DNA of 64,000 nucleotides from Anaerocolumna sp. AGMB13020 (lineage in GTDB: Bacteria; Bacillota; Clostridia; Lachnospirales; Lachnospiraceae): NCBI RefSeq assembly GCF_033100115.1, contig NZ_CP136910.1:4405001-4469000 (forward strand), written 5' to 3'. Below the pieces are notes generated by a model. It saw only the letters and a list, made by a program, of their open reading frames with translations. It had not been told where the DNA came from and did no database searches. Positions 1 to 9,044 of this stretch are shown piece after piece. Made by a program: the position numbers and the translations under genes. Each line of letters begins with the position of its first letter. The first letter of the stretch is position 1.

Positions 1-358
1 ATTTATCTCTATCTGTCATGGTCTTCCTCCCTGTTACTGAATCAATGGTCTTATCGACGGTGGATATGAGAATATCCAGCCGTTCTCTTTCCTGCTTAAG
101 TTTCTTGCGGTGTTCCTGTAAGGCTGTAAGGTTATCAAAGCCAGGGCTAAGGACAATGGAACGTATTTCATCAAGACCAAATCCCAGCTCCCGGTAGAAA
201 AGTATCTGCTGCAGCAGAGCGATTTCCTTCTGGCCGTATATACGGTAACCGGAGGAGTTGGTTCGCAGGGGCTTCAAAAGACCTATGCTGTCATAATGCC
301 TTAATGTTCTGGTGCTGACACCTGCCATTTGGCTTAATTTTAAAATAGTATATTCCAT
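1..358 (-). CDS. MerR-family transcriptional regulator (partial, C-terminus outside window)
   Basis: The reverse strand encodes a winged-helix MerR N-terminal domain: METYILKLS-type start, then the recognition segment GVSTRTLRHYDSIGLL and the wing SGYRIYGQKEIALLQQI, followed by the typical helix FGLDEIRSIV. About 119 residues are visible and the reading frame runs off the left edge. The ATG at 358 is preceded by AGGAG at a good distance. MerR proteins bind palindromic operators in promoters with a long spacer and activate on effector binding. A neighbouring MATE exporter is transcribed in the opposite direction, an arrangement that often means the regulator controls the exporter; this is inference. 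The effector domain is not visible, so the ligand cannot be named. Confidence 0.9.
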   Translation of the reverse strand, partial: MEYTILKLSQMAGVSTRTLRHYDSIGLLKPLRTNSSGYRIYGQKEIALLQQILFYRELGFGLDEIRSIVLSPGFDNLTALQEHRKKLKQERERLDILISTVDKTIDSVTGRKTMTDRDK

Positions 359-885
359 GTTTCTCCTGTTCCGCCCTGAGAGGCTGCGTCTGCTGGTTGT
401 TAAAAACGAATATCTGCTATGTCTTTCCTGAGTCAGCAAGGATATAAAACGATATTTATAATACACTTACTTTCCTTCGTTCGTTGGCAAAACTTGGCTT
501 CTCAGCCTGTAAAGCTATTTGATGATTTATTGTGTGCACACTGGTTGAAGAGGGACGGCTCCGGATGCAGTAATCATCAACCATGAACTTATCATAAACC
601 TTTACGTAATGTGAATGTCAATAGGAAAAATGAAATTTTTTTGCATAAGATACTACATGATTTTGGGTCGAAATCATATTGTAATTTAGTACAGAAAGGG
701 TCATAATGGAATTTACATGCTTTTAACGGAAGATTTACCACGAAATAAGTCACCTGATAATGGAACCCTCCTGGATTATGATCGGGAGTTTCTGTTTTAA
801 AGGGCAATGGAAAGATTGCAGTTTTAGAACAGAGGTAAAACGAGACGTGCTATGGCACCTTAATACAGAAAGGCTACGGATTATT
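359..885. other. Divergent intergenic region between the MerR regulator and the MATE exporter
   Basis: About 530 bases without a convincing gene. It must hold the promoters of both flanking genes. I see AT-rich stretches (around 440 to 470 and 610 to 680) but no promoter clear enough to place. An apparent upstream extension of the MATE reading frame from 760 encodes hydrophilic sequence unlike MATE proteins and has no good ribosome binding site. Confidence 0.5.
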
Positions 886-2220
886 ATGATGTTTACCAGA
901 AAGCAGCTTTTTCAGCTGATCTTACCACTGATTATTGAGCAGATATTGGCAGTGTCTGTAGGACTTGTCGGAATAATAATGGTATCAAGAGCTACGGGAG
1001 AAGCCGGTATATCGGGAGTCTCACTGGTAGATACCCTTAACGTTCTTCTCATTACTCTATTTTCCTCCCTGGCTACAGGAGGTGCGGTAGTATCTTCCCA
1101 ATACATGGGACGTAAAGAAAATGATAATGCCAGTAAAGCAGGAAGCCAGCTTATAATAACTACATTGATGATTTCCCTGATTATAATGCTTATTTCTTTA
1201 ATCGGAAATGAAAATATTCTGATTATGATATATGGTAAGCAGGAAGCGGCCATAATGGACAGTGCAAAGATTTATTTCTTTATTACGGCTTTTTCCTTTC
1301 CGTTTCTGGCGGTATATAATTCCTGTGCAGCGCTGTTTCGCGCTATGGGTAATTCCAAGGTTTCCATGTATGTTTCCCTTCTGATGAATATTATTAACGC
1401 TGTAGGAATTTATATTATGATTTTTCTTTTGGATATGGGAGTAGAGGGCGTTGCGATTCCTACCCTTACTGCCAGAGCAGTGTCAGCGATTATTATGTTC
1501 ATCCTGATTTGTAATAAGAAGCATCCCATACATATGAATAATATTCTCCGAACAGGAATTGATTTTAAGATGATTAAGCGAATTCTGAATATCGGTGTGC
1601 CAAATGGTCTTGAGAACAGTATCTTTCAGATAGGAAAGATCATGGTGCAGGGACTGACGGCGAGCCTTGGCTCCGTTGCCATAGCTGCCAATGCGGCAGC
1701 CGGTACCATTGCCGGATTTGCCTTGATCCCCGGTAGTGCCATGGGGCTTGCAATGATCACGGTAGTCGGACGTTGTATCGGTGCTGGTAATATCAAAGAG
1801 GCAAAGAACTATACCAAGAAGCTTATGAAGGCCTGCTACCTTATCATGTGCGGATTAAATATCGGAATTATTTTTCTCAGAGAACCTATTGTTTGGGTAT
1901 TTAAATTATCACCTGCGGCAGAAGAGACAACACTGATGCTTATTCTATATCACAGTATCTGCTGCTGTATTGTCTGGCCTCTGTCTTTTGCACTGCCCAA
2001 TGCATTACGGGCAGCAAATGACGTAAGAACTACTATGGTCATCTCCATAATATCCATGTGGGTATGGAGAATTGCTTTCAGTTATCTTCTGGTAAAGGGG
2101 TTGAAAATGGGAGTAATGGGAGTATGGGTTGCCATGACAATAGACTGGCTTTTTAGGGCAATCTGTTTTACGTTGCGGTTTGTCAGAGGCAAATGGGTGA
2201 AGCATGCCTATATACACTGA
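886..2220 (+). CDS. MATE-family multidrug/sodium efflux transporter
   Basis: About 444 residues from the ATG at 886, with roughly twelve hydrophobic segments, which is the usual MATE length and topology. Family hallmarks include the start PLIIEQILAVSVGLVGIIMV, the FRAMGNSK segment near the end of the first half, and a second half that repeats the pattern with GVPNGLENSIFQIGK. MATE proteins export cationic compounds from the cytoplasm in exchange for sodium or protons. The frame is open from 760, but residues before 886 are hydrophilic and not MATE-like, so 886 or 889 is preferred. The divergent MerR gene may regulate it. Substrate unknown. Confidence 0.92.
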   Translation: MMFTRKQLFQLILPLIIEQILAVSVGLVGIIMVSRATGEAGISGVSLVDTLNVLLITLFSSLATGGAVVSSQYMGRKENDNASKAGSQLIITTLMISLIIMLISLIGNENILIMIYGKQEAAIMDSAKIYFFITAFSFPFLAVYNSCAALFRAMGNSKVSMYVSLLMNIINAVGIYIMIFLLDMGVEGVAIPTLTARAVSAIIMFILICNKKHPIHMNNILRTGIDFKMIKRILNIGVPNGLENSIFQIGKIMVQGLTASLGSVAIAANAAAGTIAGFALIPGSAMGLAMITVVGRCIGAGNIKEAKNYTKKLMKACYLIMCGLNIGIIFLREPIVWVFKLSPAAEETTLMLILYHSICCCIVWPLSFALPNALRAANDVRTTMVISIISMWVWRIAFSYLLVKGLKMGVMGVWVAMTIDWLFRAICFTLRFVRGKWVKHAYIH

Positions 2221-2373
2221 TACCGGAGTAAAAGTATAGTGAGATGCATCTGAAAGATATAATTATCCCCATAGTTTACAGCAGTGATACATTCGCATGC
2301 AGATGAGGAATGAAATAAGAACCGGTGGTCAAAAAAGAATTTCATAAGGTTTTAAAGGTTTAAAGTGCTAAGT

Positions 2374-2422
2374 AAAACCCTCACGACATAAAATGTTACT
2401 ACAGTTTATGGATGAGGGTTTT
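2374..2422 (+). promoter_or_regulatory. Inverted repeat overlapping the ribosome binding site of the M23 gene
   Basis: AAAACCCTCA at 2374-2383 pairs perfectly with TGAGGGTTTT at 2413-2422 around a 29-base loop. The right arm contains the GAGGG that would serve as ribosome binding site for the ATG at 2429. The hairpin could act as a weak terminator or could hide the ribosome binding site; which of the two cannot be told from sequence. Confidence 0.45.
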
Positions 2423-2428
2423 CTTTAT

Positions 2429-3952
2429 ATGAAAAAAATAAAGTATGGTATTATCATAGAAGCAGTTCTGCTTCTTGTATTAATAGGGAGTTTGGCATTC
2501 GGCGGCGGTAAGGGCGGCGGAATCGGAAACTTTATGAAGGAAACCTTTCTTCCGCGCTTTCTTTCAGAGGAGAATACAGAGAAGAAATACATAAAATGGG
2601 TGGATTTCGATGTTACGGCGGAAGCTATGGGCAGAGCCTATGATCTGGATGTGGCTTCTCAGTCTGAAACTGTGAAATTAAACTGGATAGAACTCTTAGC
2701 ATATCTGGGAACCAGGTATGGAGGAGATTTTTCGAAATACAAGGATAAGGATATAAACAGCCTTGCCGAAAAATTAAAAAGCGGTGAGACTACAATGGCA
2801 GCATTAACTCAGGATATGAAATACTATTCTTATTATCTGGAAGTCTATACAGCAGTTCTTGGGGGATTTGTAGGAGAATACGAGGTAGAGTCAGTAAATG
2901 TCAGCAGTTCGGATCAAAATAATAGTACCGAACAAGGTACGGATACTGCACAAGGAACTGATACGACAAAGGAAAATAAAACAGTCCAGGGAACTGATGC
3001 AACAAAGGAAGATAAAGCAGCCAAAGGAACTGACACAACAAAGGAAGATAAAACAGCCCAGGGAACCGATACAACAAAGGAAGATAAAACAGCTAAAGGA
3101 ACTGATGCAACAAAGGAAGATAAAACAGCCCAGGGTACTGACACCGCAAAAGAAAATAATACACAGGGAAACAATACAGTTCAGGAAGAAAGTACAAAGC
3201 AGGAAGAAAGTACGGAAGGAACTGTATGGGAGAAAAAATATGGTCTAAAAGCTTATCTGCCACTGGCAAAGTATTTCCCTTACAGTGATTATGATGATTT
3301 CGGTGTATCACGTACATATGGATATAAGCGAAGACATTTGGGCCATGATATGATGGGACAGGTGGGAACACCGGTTATTGCAGTGGAGTCTGGATATATA
3401 GAAGCTTTGGGCTGGAATCGCTATGGTGGCTGGCGTATCGGTATCCGAAGTTTTGATGGTAAGCGTTATTACTATTATGCGCATCTTAGAAAGAACTACC
3501 CCTATAACAAAGAGTTGGCCACCGGCAGTGTCGTTCAGGCAGGTGATGTTATAGGATATCTTGGCAGAACCGGTTACAGTACTACGGAGAATGTCAATAA
3601 CATAGATACACCCCATCTTCATTTTGGTTTACAGCTGATTTTCGATGAATCCCAGAAAGAGGGAAATAATGAGATCTGGATAGACTGTTATGAACTGGTG
3701 AAGTTCCTGTACCGGAACCGTTCTGAAACGGAAAAAGTCGCTGCTTCCAAGGAATGGGTAAGGGTTTATAATATAAAAGATCCGGCAGCAGAGGATTTTG
3801 AAAAGAATAGAGATAAGTATAATATAACGCCTCATAATACAGACGAAGATATGGGAGAACCGATAAATGAAAATGGTGGAACTAATCAGCAGTCGTCACC
3901 TGCACCCACGGAACAACCTACGGGTGAACCATCAAATGGTACCGGTGAATAA
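2429..3952 (+). CDS. Membrane-anchored M23 (LytM-type) peptidase with a 12-residue repeat region
   Basis: About 508 residues. An N-terminal hydrophobic segment (residues 6-28) should anchor the protein outside the membrane. Residues about 170-250 are a hydrophilic spacer of six near-identical units of the type GTDTTKEDKTAQ. The peptidase domain follows: HLGHD supplies the HxxxD zinc ligands near residue 302, and PHLHFG supplies the HxH motif near 394. M23 enzymes cut peptidoglycan cross-bridges or stems. A second low-complexity tail rich in P, T and E ends the protein. Start 2429 is chosen because the hydrophobic segment begins there and GAGGG lies just upstream. The layout resembles wall-spanning or SpoIIQ-like proteins, but zinc ligands are present, so activity is likely. 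Confidence 0.88.
   Translation: MKKIKYGIIIEAVLLLVLIGSLAFGGGKGGGIGNFMKETFLPRFLSEENTEKKYIKWVDFDVTAEAMGRAYDLDVASQSETVKLNWIELLAYLGTRYGGDFSKYKDKDINSLAEKLKSGETTMAALTQDMKYYSYYLEVYTAVLGGFVGEYEVESVNVSSSDQNNSTEQGTDTAQGTDTTKENKTVQGTDATKEDKAAKGTDTTKEDKTAQGTDTTKEDKTAKGTDATKEDKTAQGTDTAKENNTQGNNTVQEESTKQEESTEGTVWEKKYGLKAYLPLAKYFPYSDYDDFGVSRTYGYKRRHLGHDMMGQVGTPVIAVESGYIEALGWNRYGGWRIGIRSFDGKRYYYYAHLRKNYPYNKELATGSVVQAGDVIGYLGRTGYSTTENVNNIDTPHLHFGLQLIFDESQKEGNNEIWIDCYELVKFLYRNRSETEKVAASKEWVRVYNIKDPAAEDFEKNRDKYNITPHNTDEDMGEPINENGGTNQQSSPAPTEQPTGEPSNGTGE
2935..3170 (+). repeat. Tandem 36-bp coding repeat (six units)
   Basis: Six consecutive units of about 36 bp, each starting around GGAACTGATRCAACAAAGGA, encode the 12-residue repeat of the M23 protein. 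Units differ at a few positions, and all stay in frame. It is a typical slippage or recombination-prone spacer, not a CRISPR array: there are no unique spacers. Confidence 0.85.
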
Positions 3953-4038
3953 CAGCAATGCTGACTGCAGAAGTGGGGGATTATAGGATTATACAATGGA
4001 AGAGCTCGAAAAGAAGCCTTGCGTTAGAATCCCCCTGT

Positions 4039-4100
4039 AACAAAAAGGGCTGTATACTTCCACTGTGATATATACACAGCAGGCATATATCCCTTTTGTT
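4039..4100. other. Large hairpin between convergent M23 and AraC genes
   Basis: AACAAAAAGGG at 4039-4049 pairs with CCCTTTTGTT at 4091-4100 (one bulged base), with a second inner stem TGTATA/TATACA. It lies between two convergent genes but lacks a clear T-run on either strand, so it is only a possible bidirectional terminator. The rest of 3953-4273 is AT-rich, with several short ATCGA/TCGAT half-repeats around 4180-4270 and no gene. Confidence 0.35.
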
Positions 4101-4273
4101 GTCAGCAGCTCTAACACCGTCAGTTTGTTGAGGATGTAGGGAGATTTTTATGCATTCTGGATTAAATGCAAATATGAATTATATATTTGATATACGATGT
4201 ATATCGAATATATAATAATTTCGATAATTGTATAAAATAATCATGTTATTATAAACATCGAATATCGATTTAA

Positions 4274-5176
4274 TCATTTACTTCGTATCTGTTTCTTGTA
4301 TTCCCGTGGAGTCATACCAGTCAGTCGTTTGAACACTTCATTAAAATGCTTGATATCGTTATATCCAACCTTCTGCGCTATTACGATAACTTTATCCTCT
4401 GTAGCCGTTAACAAATTACAAGCTTCTTCTATACGCAGTCTTTGTACATATTCTGAAATGGTCATACCGGCGTAATCTTTAAAAAGCTTACAAAAATAAG
4501 TTGGGCTTAAGAAAGACTGTGCTGCCAGATCGGTGAGTTTGGTATTGACAGAATAATTAAGTTTCAAATACTGGATGGACTGTTTTATCATTTTCGCATG
4601 GTGGGACATCATAGTGGTCGTATTGGTTCCGGAATTTTTGTAGGAGCGAAAGATCTTAATAAGAAGTTCAATAAGATATACACGCAACAGTTCTATATAT
4701 CCTTCTTCTTTCTCGGTGAACTCAGTAAGCATTTTTTTATATATTGCTTCCAGTGAGTTATTTTCAACCCCCAGAATTTTAATATCTTCTATATTTTCTG
4801 ACTCCAGGGCAAAAATGGAACGAAAGGAAAGATAGTTAATAACATCAGTAAATTCTTTATAATCCAAAAGGTTCATATCGATAAAGTCCGGCTTAAAAAC
4901 ACAGTTATATACCATCAAGGGTGCCGTAGGAGCAGGAAAAGAGCGGAACTCGTGAGGAATATGATAGTTTATCAGGAATAAATCTCCCTTCCCGACATCA
5001 TATTGTTTATCTCCAATGATATGAATTCCTGTTCCGGAGGCTACATAGGATATCTCGATAAAATCGTGTACATGAAGGTGTGGTTCTGTGTTTTCATTGA
5101 TATAGTTAATATATATGGAATTTCCATTACGAAAAAAGCTTTTACCGGTATCCCGGTAGAATTTATTATCATTCAT
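4274..5176 (-). CDS. AraC-family transcriptional regulator with cupin sensor domain
   Basis: About 300 residues. The N-terminal half is a cupin-like sugar-sensing domain (HLHVHDFIEISYV, a G-rich turn, then GDLFLINYHIPHEF). The C-terminal hundred residues hold two helix-turn-helix motifs: LAAQSFLSPTYFCKLFKDYAG, the segment with EYVQRLRIEEACNLL, then VIVIAQKVGYNDIKHFNEVF and the family signature GMTPREYKKQ. The ATG at 5176 is preceded by GGGGTGA at five bases; a GTG at 5185 is also in frame but has no site. The gene is divergent from the GH78 rhamnosidase across a 260-base gap, so it most likely senses rhamnose or a related sugar and controls that enzyme (inference). Confidence 0.92.
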   Translation of the reverse strand: MNDNKFYRDTGKSFFRNGNSIYINYINENTEPHLHVHDFIEISYVASGTGIHIIGDKQYDVGKGDLFLINYHIPHEFRSFPAPTAPLMVYNCVFKPDFIDMNLLDYKEFTDVINYLSFRSIFALESENIEDIKILGVENNSLEAIYKKMLTEFTEKEEGYIELLRVYLIELLIKIFRSYKNSGTNTTTMMSHHAKMIKQSIQYLKLNYSVNTKLTDLAAQSFLSPTYFCKLFKDYAGMTISEYVQRLRIEEACNLLTATEDKVIVIAQKVGYNDIKHFNEVFKRLTGMTPREYKKQIRSK

Positions 5177-5437
5177 AAAATTCACCCCATTTTATTATAA
5201 TATAGCCCAAGGAAATTGAAAATAAAAAGAAGTAGAATATAACTATAATTAAAGTTTCTATTATTGATTATATCTGAAAGTTGTGAGAATTCATACTGAT
5301 AATCATGTTATCTGAGATAAAAGAATTTATCCAAGAATTAAGTTATCTTGGAAAGGCGAGAGAATTCAGTACAGGCAATCATTCTATTTAATTGAGGAGA
5401 GACTTCTGCTTACAACTATTATATGGGAGGAAATAAA

Positions 5438-8095
5438 ATGAAGATAAGCGCAATGAAATGTAACCGTATTGAGAATCCTTTAGGATATGCATTGGACAAG
5501 CCGGTTTTAAGCTGGATAACAGAGGCTGAGGAAGCTGTAGTTCAGACTGCCTGCCGAATTGAAATTGCCTTAGATGAGGAATTTGCAGACCTTGTGCATG
5601 ACAGTGGCAGGGAGGAGACAATCAACAGTATTGGTTATACACCGGATATTACTTTGCTGCCGGAGACCAGATATTATTGGAGAGTTTATGTTTGGACAGA
5701 TTGTGGGGAAGTTAGCAGTAATACTGCCTGGTTTGAAACATCAAAGCTTTTCAACCCCTGGAGTGGTATCTGGATTACACCTGACTGGAAAGAGGAAGTT
5801 TCCCATCCCTATGTCAGAAAGAATTTTCAGGTTAAGAGTGAGGTTAAGGAAGCCAGGCTCTATATATGCGGTTTGGGGCTTTATGAAGCTGAGTTAAATG
5901 GAAGCAGAGTAGGAGATGAATATCTAACACCTTATTGCAACAGTTATAACAATTGGATTCAATACCAGACCTTCGATGTAACGGAACTGTTAGAAAAAGG
6001 TGACAATGTCATTGGGGTACTTCTCGGAAATGGCTGGTATAAAGGACGTTTTGGTTTCCTGGGGAAAACAGAAGGAATCTATGGAAATGAATTTGCATTG
6101 CTTTGTGAAATCAAACTTACCTATGCGGATGGGAGCACTGAAAGAATAGGTACAGATGATACCTGGAGGGCAACTGGTTCCCATGTAATGGAGAGCAGTA
6201 TCTATGACGGAGAGCTCCAGGATGCCGGAAAGAAGATCTATGGCTGGTCAACCATACAAGTATCCGATGAAGATTGGAGCGGAGTTAAACCCATTGAAAT
6301 AGATAGCAGCTTATTGTCTGCCAGAAGAAGCATCCCTGTTAGAATCAAGGAAAAGCTTACGCCAGTAAAGGTAATTACAACCCCGATTGGTGAAACAGTA
6401 CTGGATATGGGGCAGAATATGGTAGGGTGGTTAAACTTCCGGGTGGAAGCGCCAAAAGGCACAAGAATAAAACTACAATATGGAGAAGAACTGCAGGAGG
6501 GCTGCTTCTACAGAGAAAATCTCAGAACAGCCAAAGCAGAGTTTGAATATATAAGTGATGGTCATAAGGCAGAGGTACAGCCTCATTTCACTTTTTATGG
6601 ATTTCGTTATGTCAAAGTAGAAGGATTTACCGAGGAAATCAAGAAAGAGGATTTTACAGGATGTGTAGTATACTCTGACCTTTTAAGAACCGGAAATATC
6701 GAGACATCCAATCCAATGGTCAATCGCCTCTTTCAGAATGCATTATGGGGACAGAAAGGTAACTTCCTGGATGTACCTACAGATTGCCCTCAAAGAGATG
6801 AAAGAATGGGGTGGACGGGAGATGCACAGATGTTTTCCGGAACTGCCTGCATGAATATGGATTGCGATGCCTTCTTCCGCAAATTTCTTTATGACCTTGC
6901 AAGAGAACAGGAAGCCTTAGGCGGAATCGTTCCCCATACGGTACCTACCTTTGATTTGGGAAAAGAAGGTGAGAACAGCTTCCTATCCGGTGGGTCCTCT
7001 GCCTGGTCAGAGGCAGCAACGGTAATTCCCTGGAACTTGTATCTTCATTATGGTGATAAGGAAGTCTTACAAGAACAACTAAATAGTATGATTTCCTATG
7101 TGGAATATATCAGAAAACAGGATGATGGCAGCAGGTTATGGAACACAGGTTTTCATTTTGGTGACTGGCTTGCACTGGATGGGCAAGGTGACTTCAATCC
7201 TTTTGGAGGAACGCCTACTGACTTAATTGCAACAGCTTATTATGCCTATTCTTCTGATATATTGGCAAAAGCAGCAGCGGTACTAGGCAGGAATGACCTT
7301 GTTCATGAATATGGTAAGTTGGCTAAAGAGGTCAGAGAAGCTTTCTGTGCCGAATTCCTGACACCCAGAGGACGTCTTGCCGCAGATACCCAGACAGCAT
7401 ATATTCTTGCACTTTTTATGGATTTGGTTCCGGAGAATTACAGACCTAGAATCCTTAAAGCATTGGTTCAGAATCTGGAGGCCAATAAGTATTATCTTAA
7501 GACTGGTTTCGTTGGTACTCCATATTTCTGCAGGGTATTATCCGAAAACGGATACAATGAACTGGCTTACAAGCTTTTGTTAAATGAGGAATTTCCTAGC
7601 TGGCTCTATGAGGTAAAACTTGGTGCCACAACTATCTGGGAGAGATGGAATTCCTTACTTCCGGATGGTAAATTTGGGGAACTGGGAATGAACTCCTTAA
7701 ATCATTATACTTACGGGTCCATTGCTGAATGGATGTATCGTAATATGTGCGGAATCAACCCTCTTGAAGAATATCCGGGGTATAGAAAAATAAGACTTGC
7801 ACCTCAGCCAAATAAGCTCTTATCTTATGCAAAGGCTGAATTGGATACAGCAGCAGGACATTATGAGAGTGGCTGGTGCTACGAGGAAGATGGACTGCAC
7901 TATCAATTTATGATACCTTTTAATGCGGAGGCAGAGTTAGTCCTGCCGGTTACGGAGAACTCGGAGGTAACAATTAATGGCTCCCAACTTTCGGAGGCAG
8001 GAGTAAGCTATCGGAAAGAGGATAATGAATATAGAATCATTCTGAAAGCAGGTAAATTTGAAGTAAAGCAGAAGATAACAGCTTCATTAAGCTGA
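5438..8095 (+). CDS. Alpha-L-rhamnosidase, glycoside hydrolase family 78
   Basis: About 885 residues, the usual GH78 length. Order of domains: N-terminal beta sandwich (residues 1-105), the rhamnosidase N domain with LYICGLGLYEAELNG and LGNGWYKGRFG, then the (alpha/alpha)6 catalytic barrel with TDCPQRDERMGWTGDAQ, whose second acidic residue (Glu near 453) is the expected general acid, and TIWERWNS near 730 with the expected general base Glu. A C-terminal beta domain follows. There is no signal peptide, so it acts in the cytoplasm on imported rhamnosides from pectin or plant glycosides. GGGAGG seven bases before the ATG at 5438 sets the start. The divergent AraC regulator probably controls it. 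Confidence 0.95.
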   Translation: MKISAMKCNRIENPLGYALDKPVLSWITEAEEAVVQTACRIEIALDEEFADLVHDSGREETINSIGYTPDITLLPETRYYWRVYVWTDCGEVSSNTAWFETSKLFNPWSGIWITPDWKEEVSHPYVRKNFQVKSEVKEARLYICGLGLYEAELNGSRVGDEYLTPYCNSYNNWIQYQTFDVTELLEKGDNVIGVLLGNGWYKGRFGFLGKTEGIYGNEFALLCEIKLTYADGSTERIGTDDTWRATGSHVMESSIYDGELQDAGKKIYGWSTIQVSDEDWSGVKPIEIDSSLLSARRSIPVRIKEKLTPVKVITTPIGETVLDMGQNMVGWLNFRVEAPKGTRIKLQYGEELQEGCFYRENLRTAKAEFEYISDGHKAEVQPHFTFYGFRYVKVEGFTEEIKKEDFTGCVVYSDLLRTGNIETSNPMVNRLFQNALWGQKGNFLDVPTDCPQRDERMGWTGDAQMFSGTACMNMDCDAFFRKFLYDLAREQEALGGIVPHTVPTFDLGKEGENSFLSGGSSAWSEAATVIPWNLYLHYGDKEVLQEQLNSMISYVEYIRKQDDGSRLWNTGFHFGDWLALDGQGDFNPFGGTPTDLIATAYYAYSSDILAKAAAVLGRNDLVHEYGKLAKEVREAFCAEFLTPRGRLAADTQTAYILALFMDLVPENYRPRILKALVQNLEANKYYLKTGFVGTPYFCRVLSENGYNELAYKLLLNEEFPSWLYEVKLGATTIWERWNSLLPDGKFGELGMNSLNHYTYGSIAEWMYRNMCGINPLEEYPGYRKIRLAPQPNKLLSYAKAELDTAAGHYESGWCYEEDGLHYQFMIPFNAEAELVLPVTENSEVTINGSQLSEAGVSYRKEDNEYRIILKAGKFEVKQKITASLS

Positions 8096-8148
8096 AATAA
8101 CACAATTATCAAGCAAGAAAAATGTAATAATAATTATTTATAAGATGT

Positions 8149-8190
8149 GCCCCCCTTTAACGTCGATGAAACTGGCATTGTAAGGGGGGC
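8149..8190. terminator. Hairpin between convergent GH78 and HD-domain genes
   Basis: GCCCCCCTT at 8149-8157 pairs perfectly with AAGGGGGGC at 8182-8190. The flanks are AT-rich but lack a strict T-run. It sits between convergent genes, so a bidirectional terminator is the natural reading. Confidence 0.6.
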
Positions 8191-8246
8191 TAAATTATAT
8201 ATTTTATTGGCTATTATTTCTATTGGAGACAGGCAGGCTTATATAA

Positions 8247-8813
8247 TCATAGCTCCATTTCAGACATAAGACTTCTCATAGCATGAATCGTTTTATCTAT
8301 TAACTCATTGAGTTCTACGTCCATCATCTGGGCACCCCGGTTAATCACCTCTCTGCTGCAGCCGGCAGCAAAATTGGCATTCTTATATTTTTTCATAACA
8401 GATTTTACTTCCAGATCCGATACACTTTTTGAGGGTCTCATAAGAGCTACGGCACCAATAAGACCGGTAAGCTCGTCCACGGCATATAATACCTTCTCCA
8501 TATAACGCTCTGGTTCAACATCTACAGTAAGCATATAACCATGACTGGCAGCTGCATGAATTATGCTGTCGTCAATATCCAGTTTCTTCATGATCTCCTG
8601 AAGCTTGATGCAATGTTCTTCAGGATAAAGTTCAAAGTCTAAATCATGTAACATTCCTACGGTTTTCCAATAGGCCATATTTTCAGGATCGTATTCCTTT
8701 GCAAAATACTCCATTACTCCGGCTACGATTCTACCGTGTTTCAGGTGAAAGTCATCCTTGTTGTAATCCTTTAAGATCTCATAAGCCTGGTCCGGCGTCG
8801 GTATATAACTCAT
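8247..8813 (-). CDS. HD-domain phosphohydrolase-like protein
   Basis: About 188 residues. The HD motif is seen as HGRIV (first His) followed by MLHDLDFEL (His-Asp pair), with helical flanks typical of small HDIG-type metal-dependent phosphohydrolases. Later HAAASHGY and DELTGLIGAVALMRP match the group often annotated as HD-superfamily hydrolase or tRNA-nucleotidyltransferase-like HD protein. Substrate is unknown; members act on nucleotides or related phosphates. Start chosen at 8813 because AAAGGAG lies six bases before; the upstream in-frame ATG at 8828 is just before that site and would leave no ribosome binding site. It is monocistronic and convergent with GH78. Confidence 0.85.
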   Translation of the reverse strand: MSYIPTPDQAYEILKDYNKDDFHLKHGRIVAGVMEYFAKEYDPENMAYWKTVGMLHDLDFELYPEEHCIKLQEIMKKLDIDDSIIHAAASHGYMLTVDVEPERYMEKVLYAVDELTGLIGAVALMRPSKSVSDLEVKSVMKKYKNANFAAGCSREVINRGAQMMDVELNELIDKTIHAMRSLMSEMEL

Positions 8814-9044
8814 AGGTGCTCCTTTCAATATGCAGTCCTTATAATAAAATAGAACGGAATATAAATGATATTGGTGTAATCGGGGTGATTTGATACGGTT
8901 ATATATATCCTATTATTTAAATATGAATATAGCACTTCTGACTTTTGTTGTCAAATCCCATAGAGTGATTAATTCTTGAATGAAGAAATTAAATTGCGAA
9001 TATGATAGCATAAGAAGCAGTTGAATTGATTGAGGTTCATATTA

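Noticed and set aside
2935..3170. CRISPR-like spacing of 36-bp repeats
   Set aside because: Repeats are contiguous without unique spacers and encode an in-frame peptide repeat.
2914..3174. Reverse-strand and alternative-frame ORFs across the M23 repeat region
   Set aside because: They are open only because the 36-bp repeat lacks stops in several frames; the proteins are repetitive and have no ribosome binding sites.
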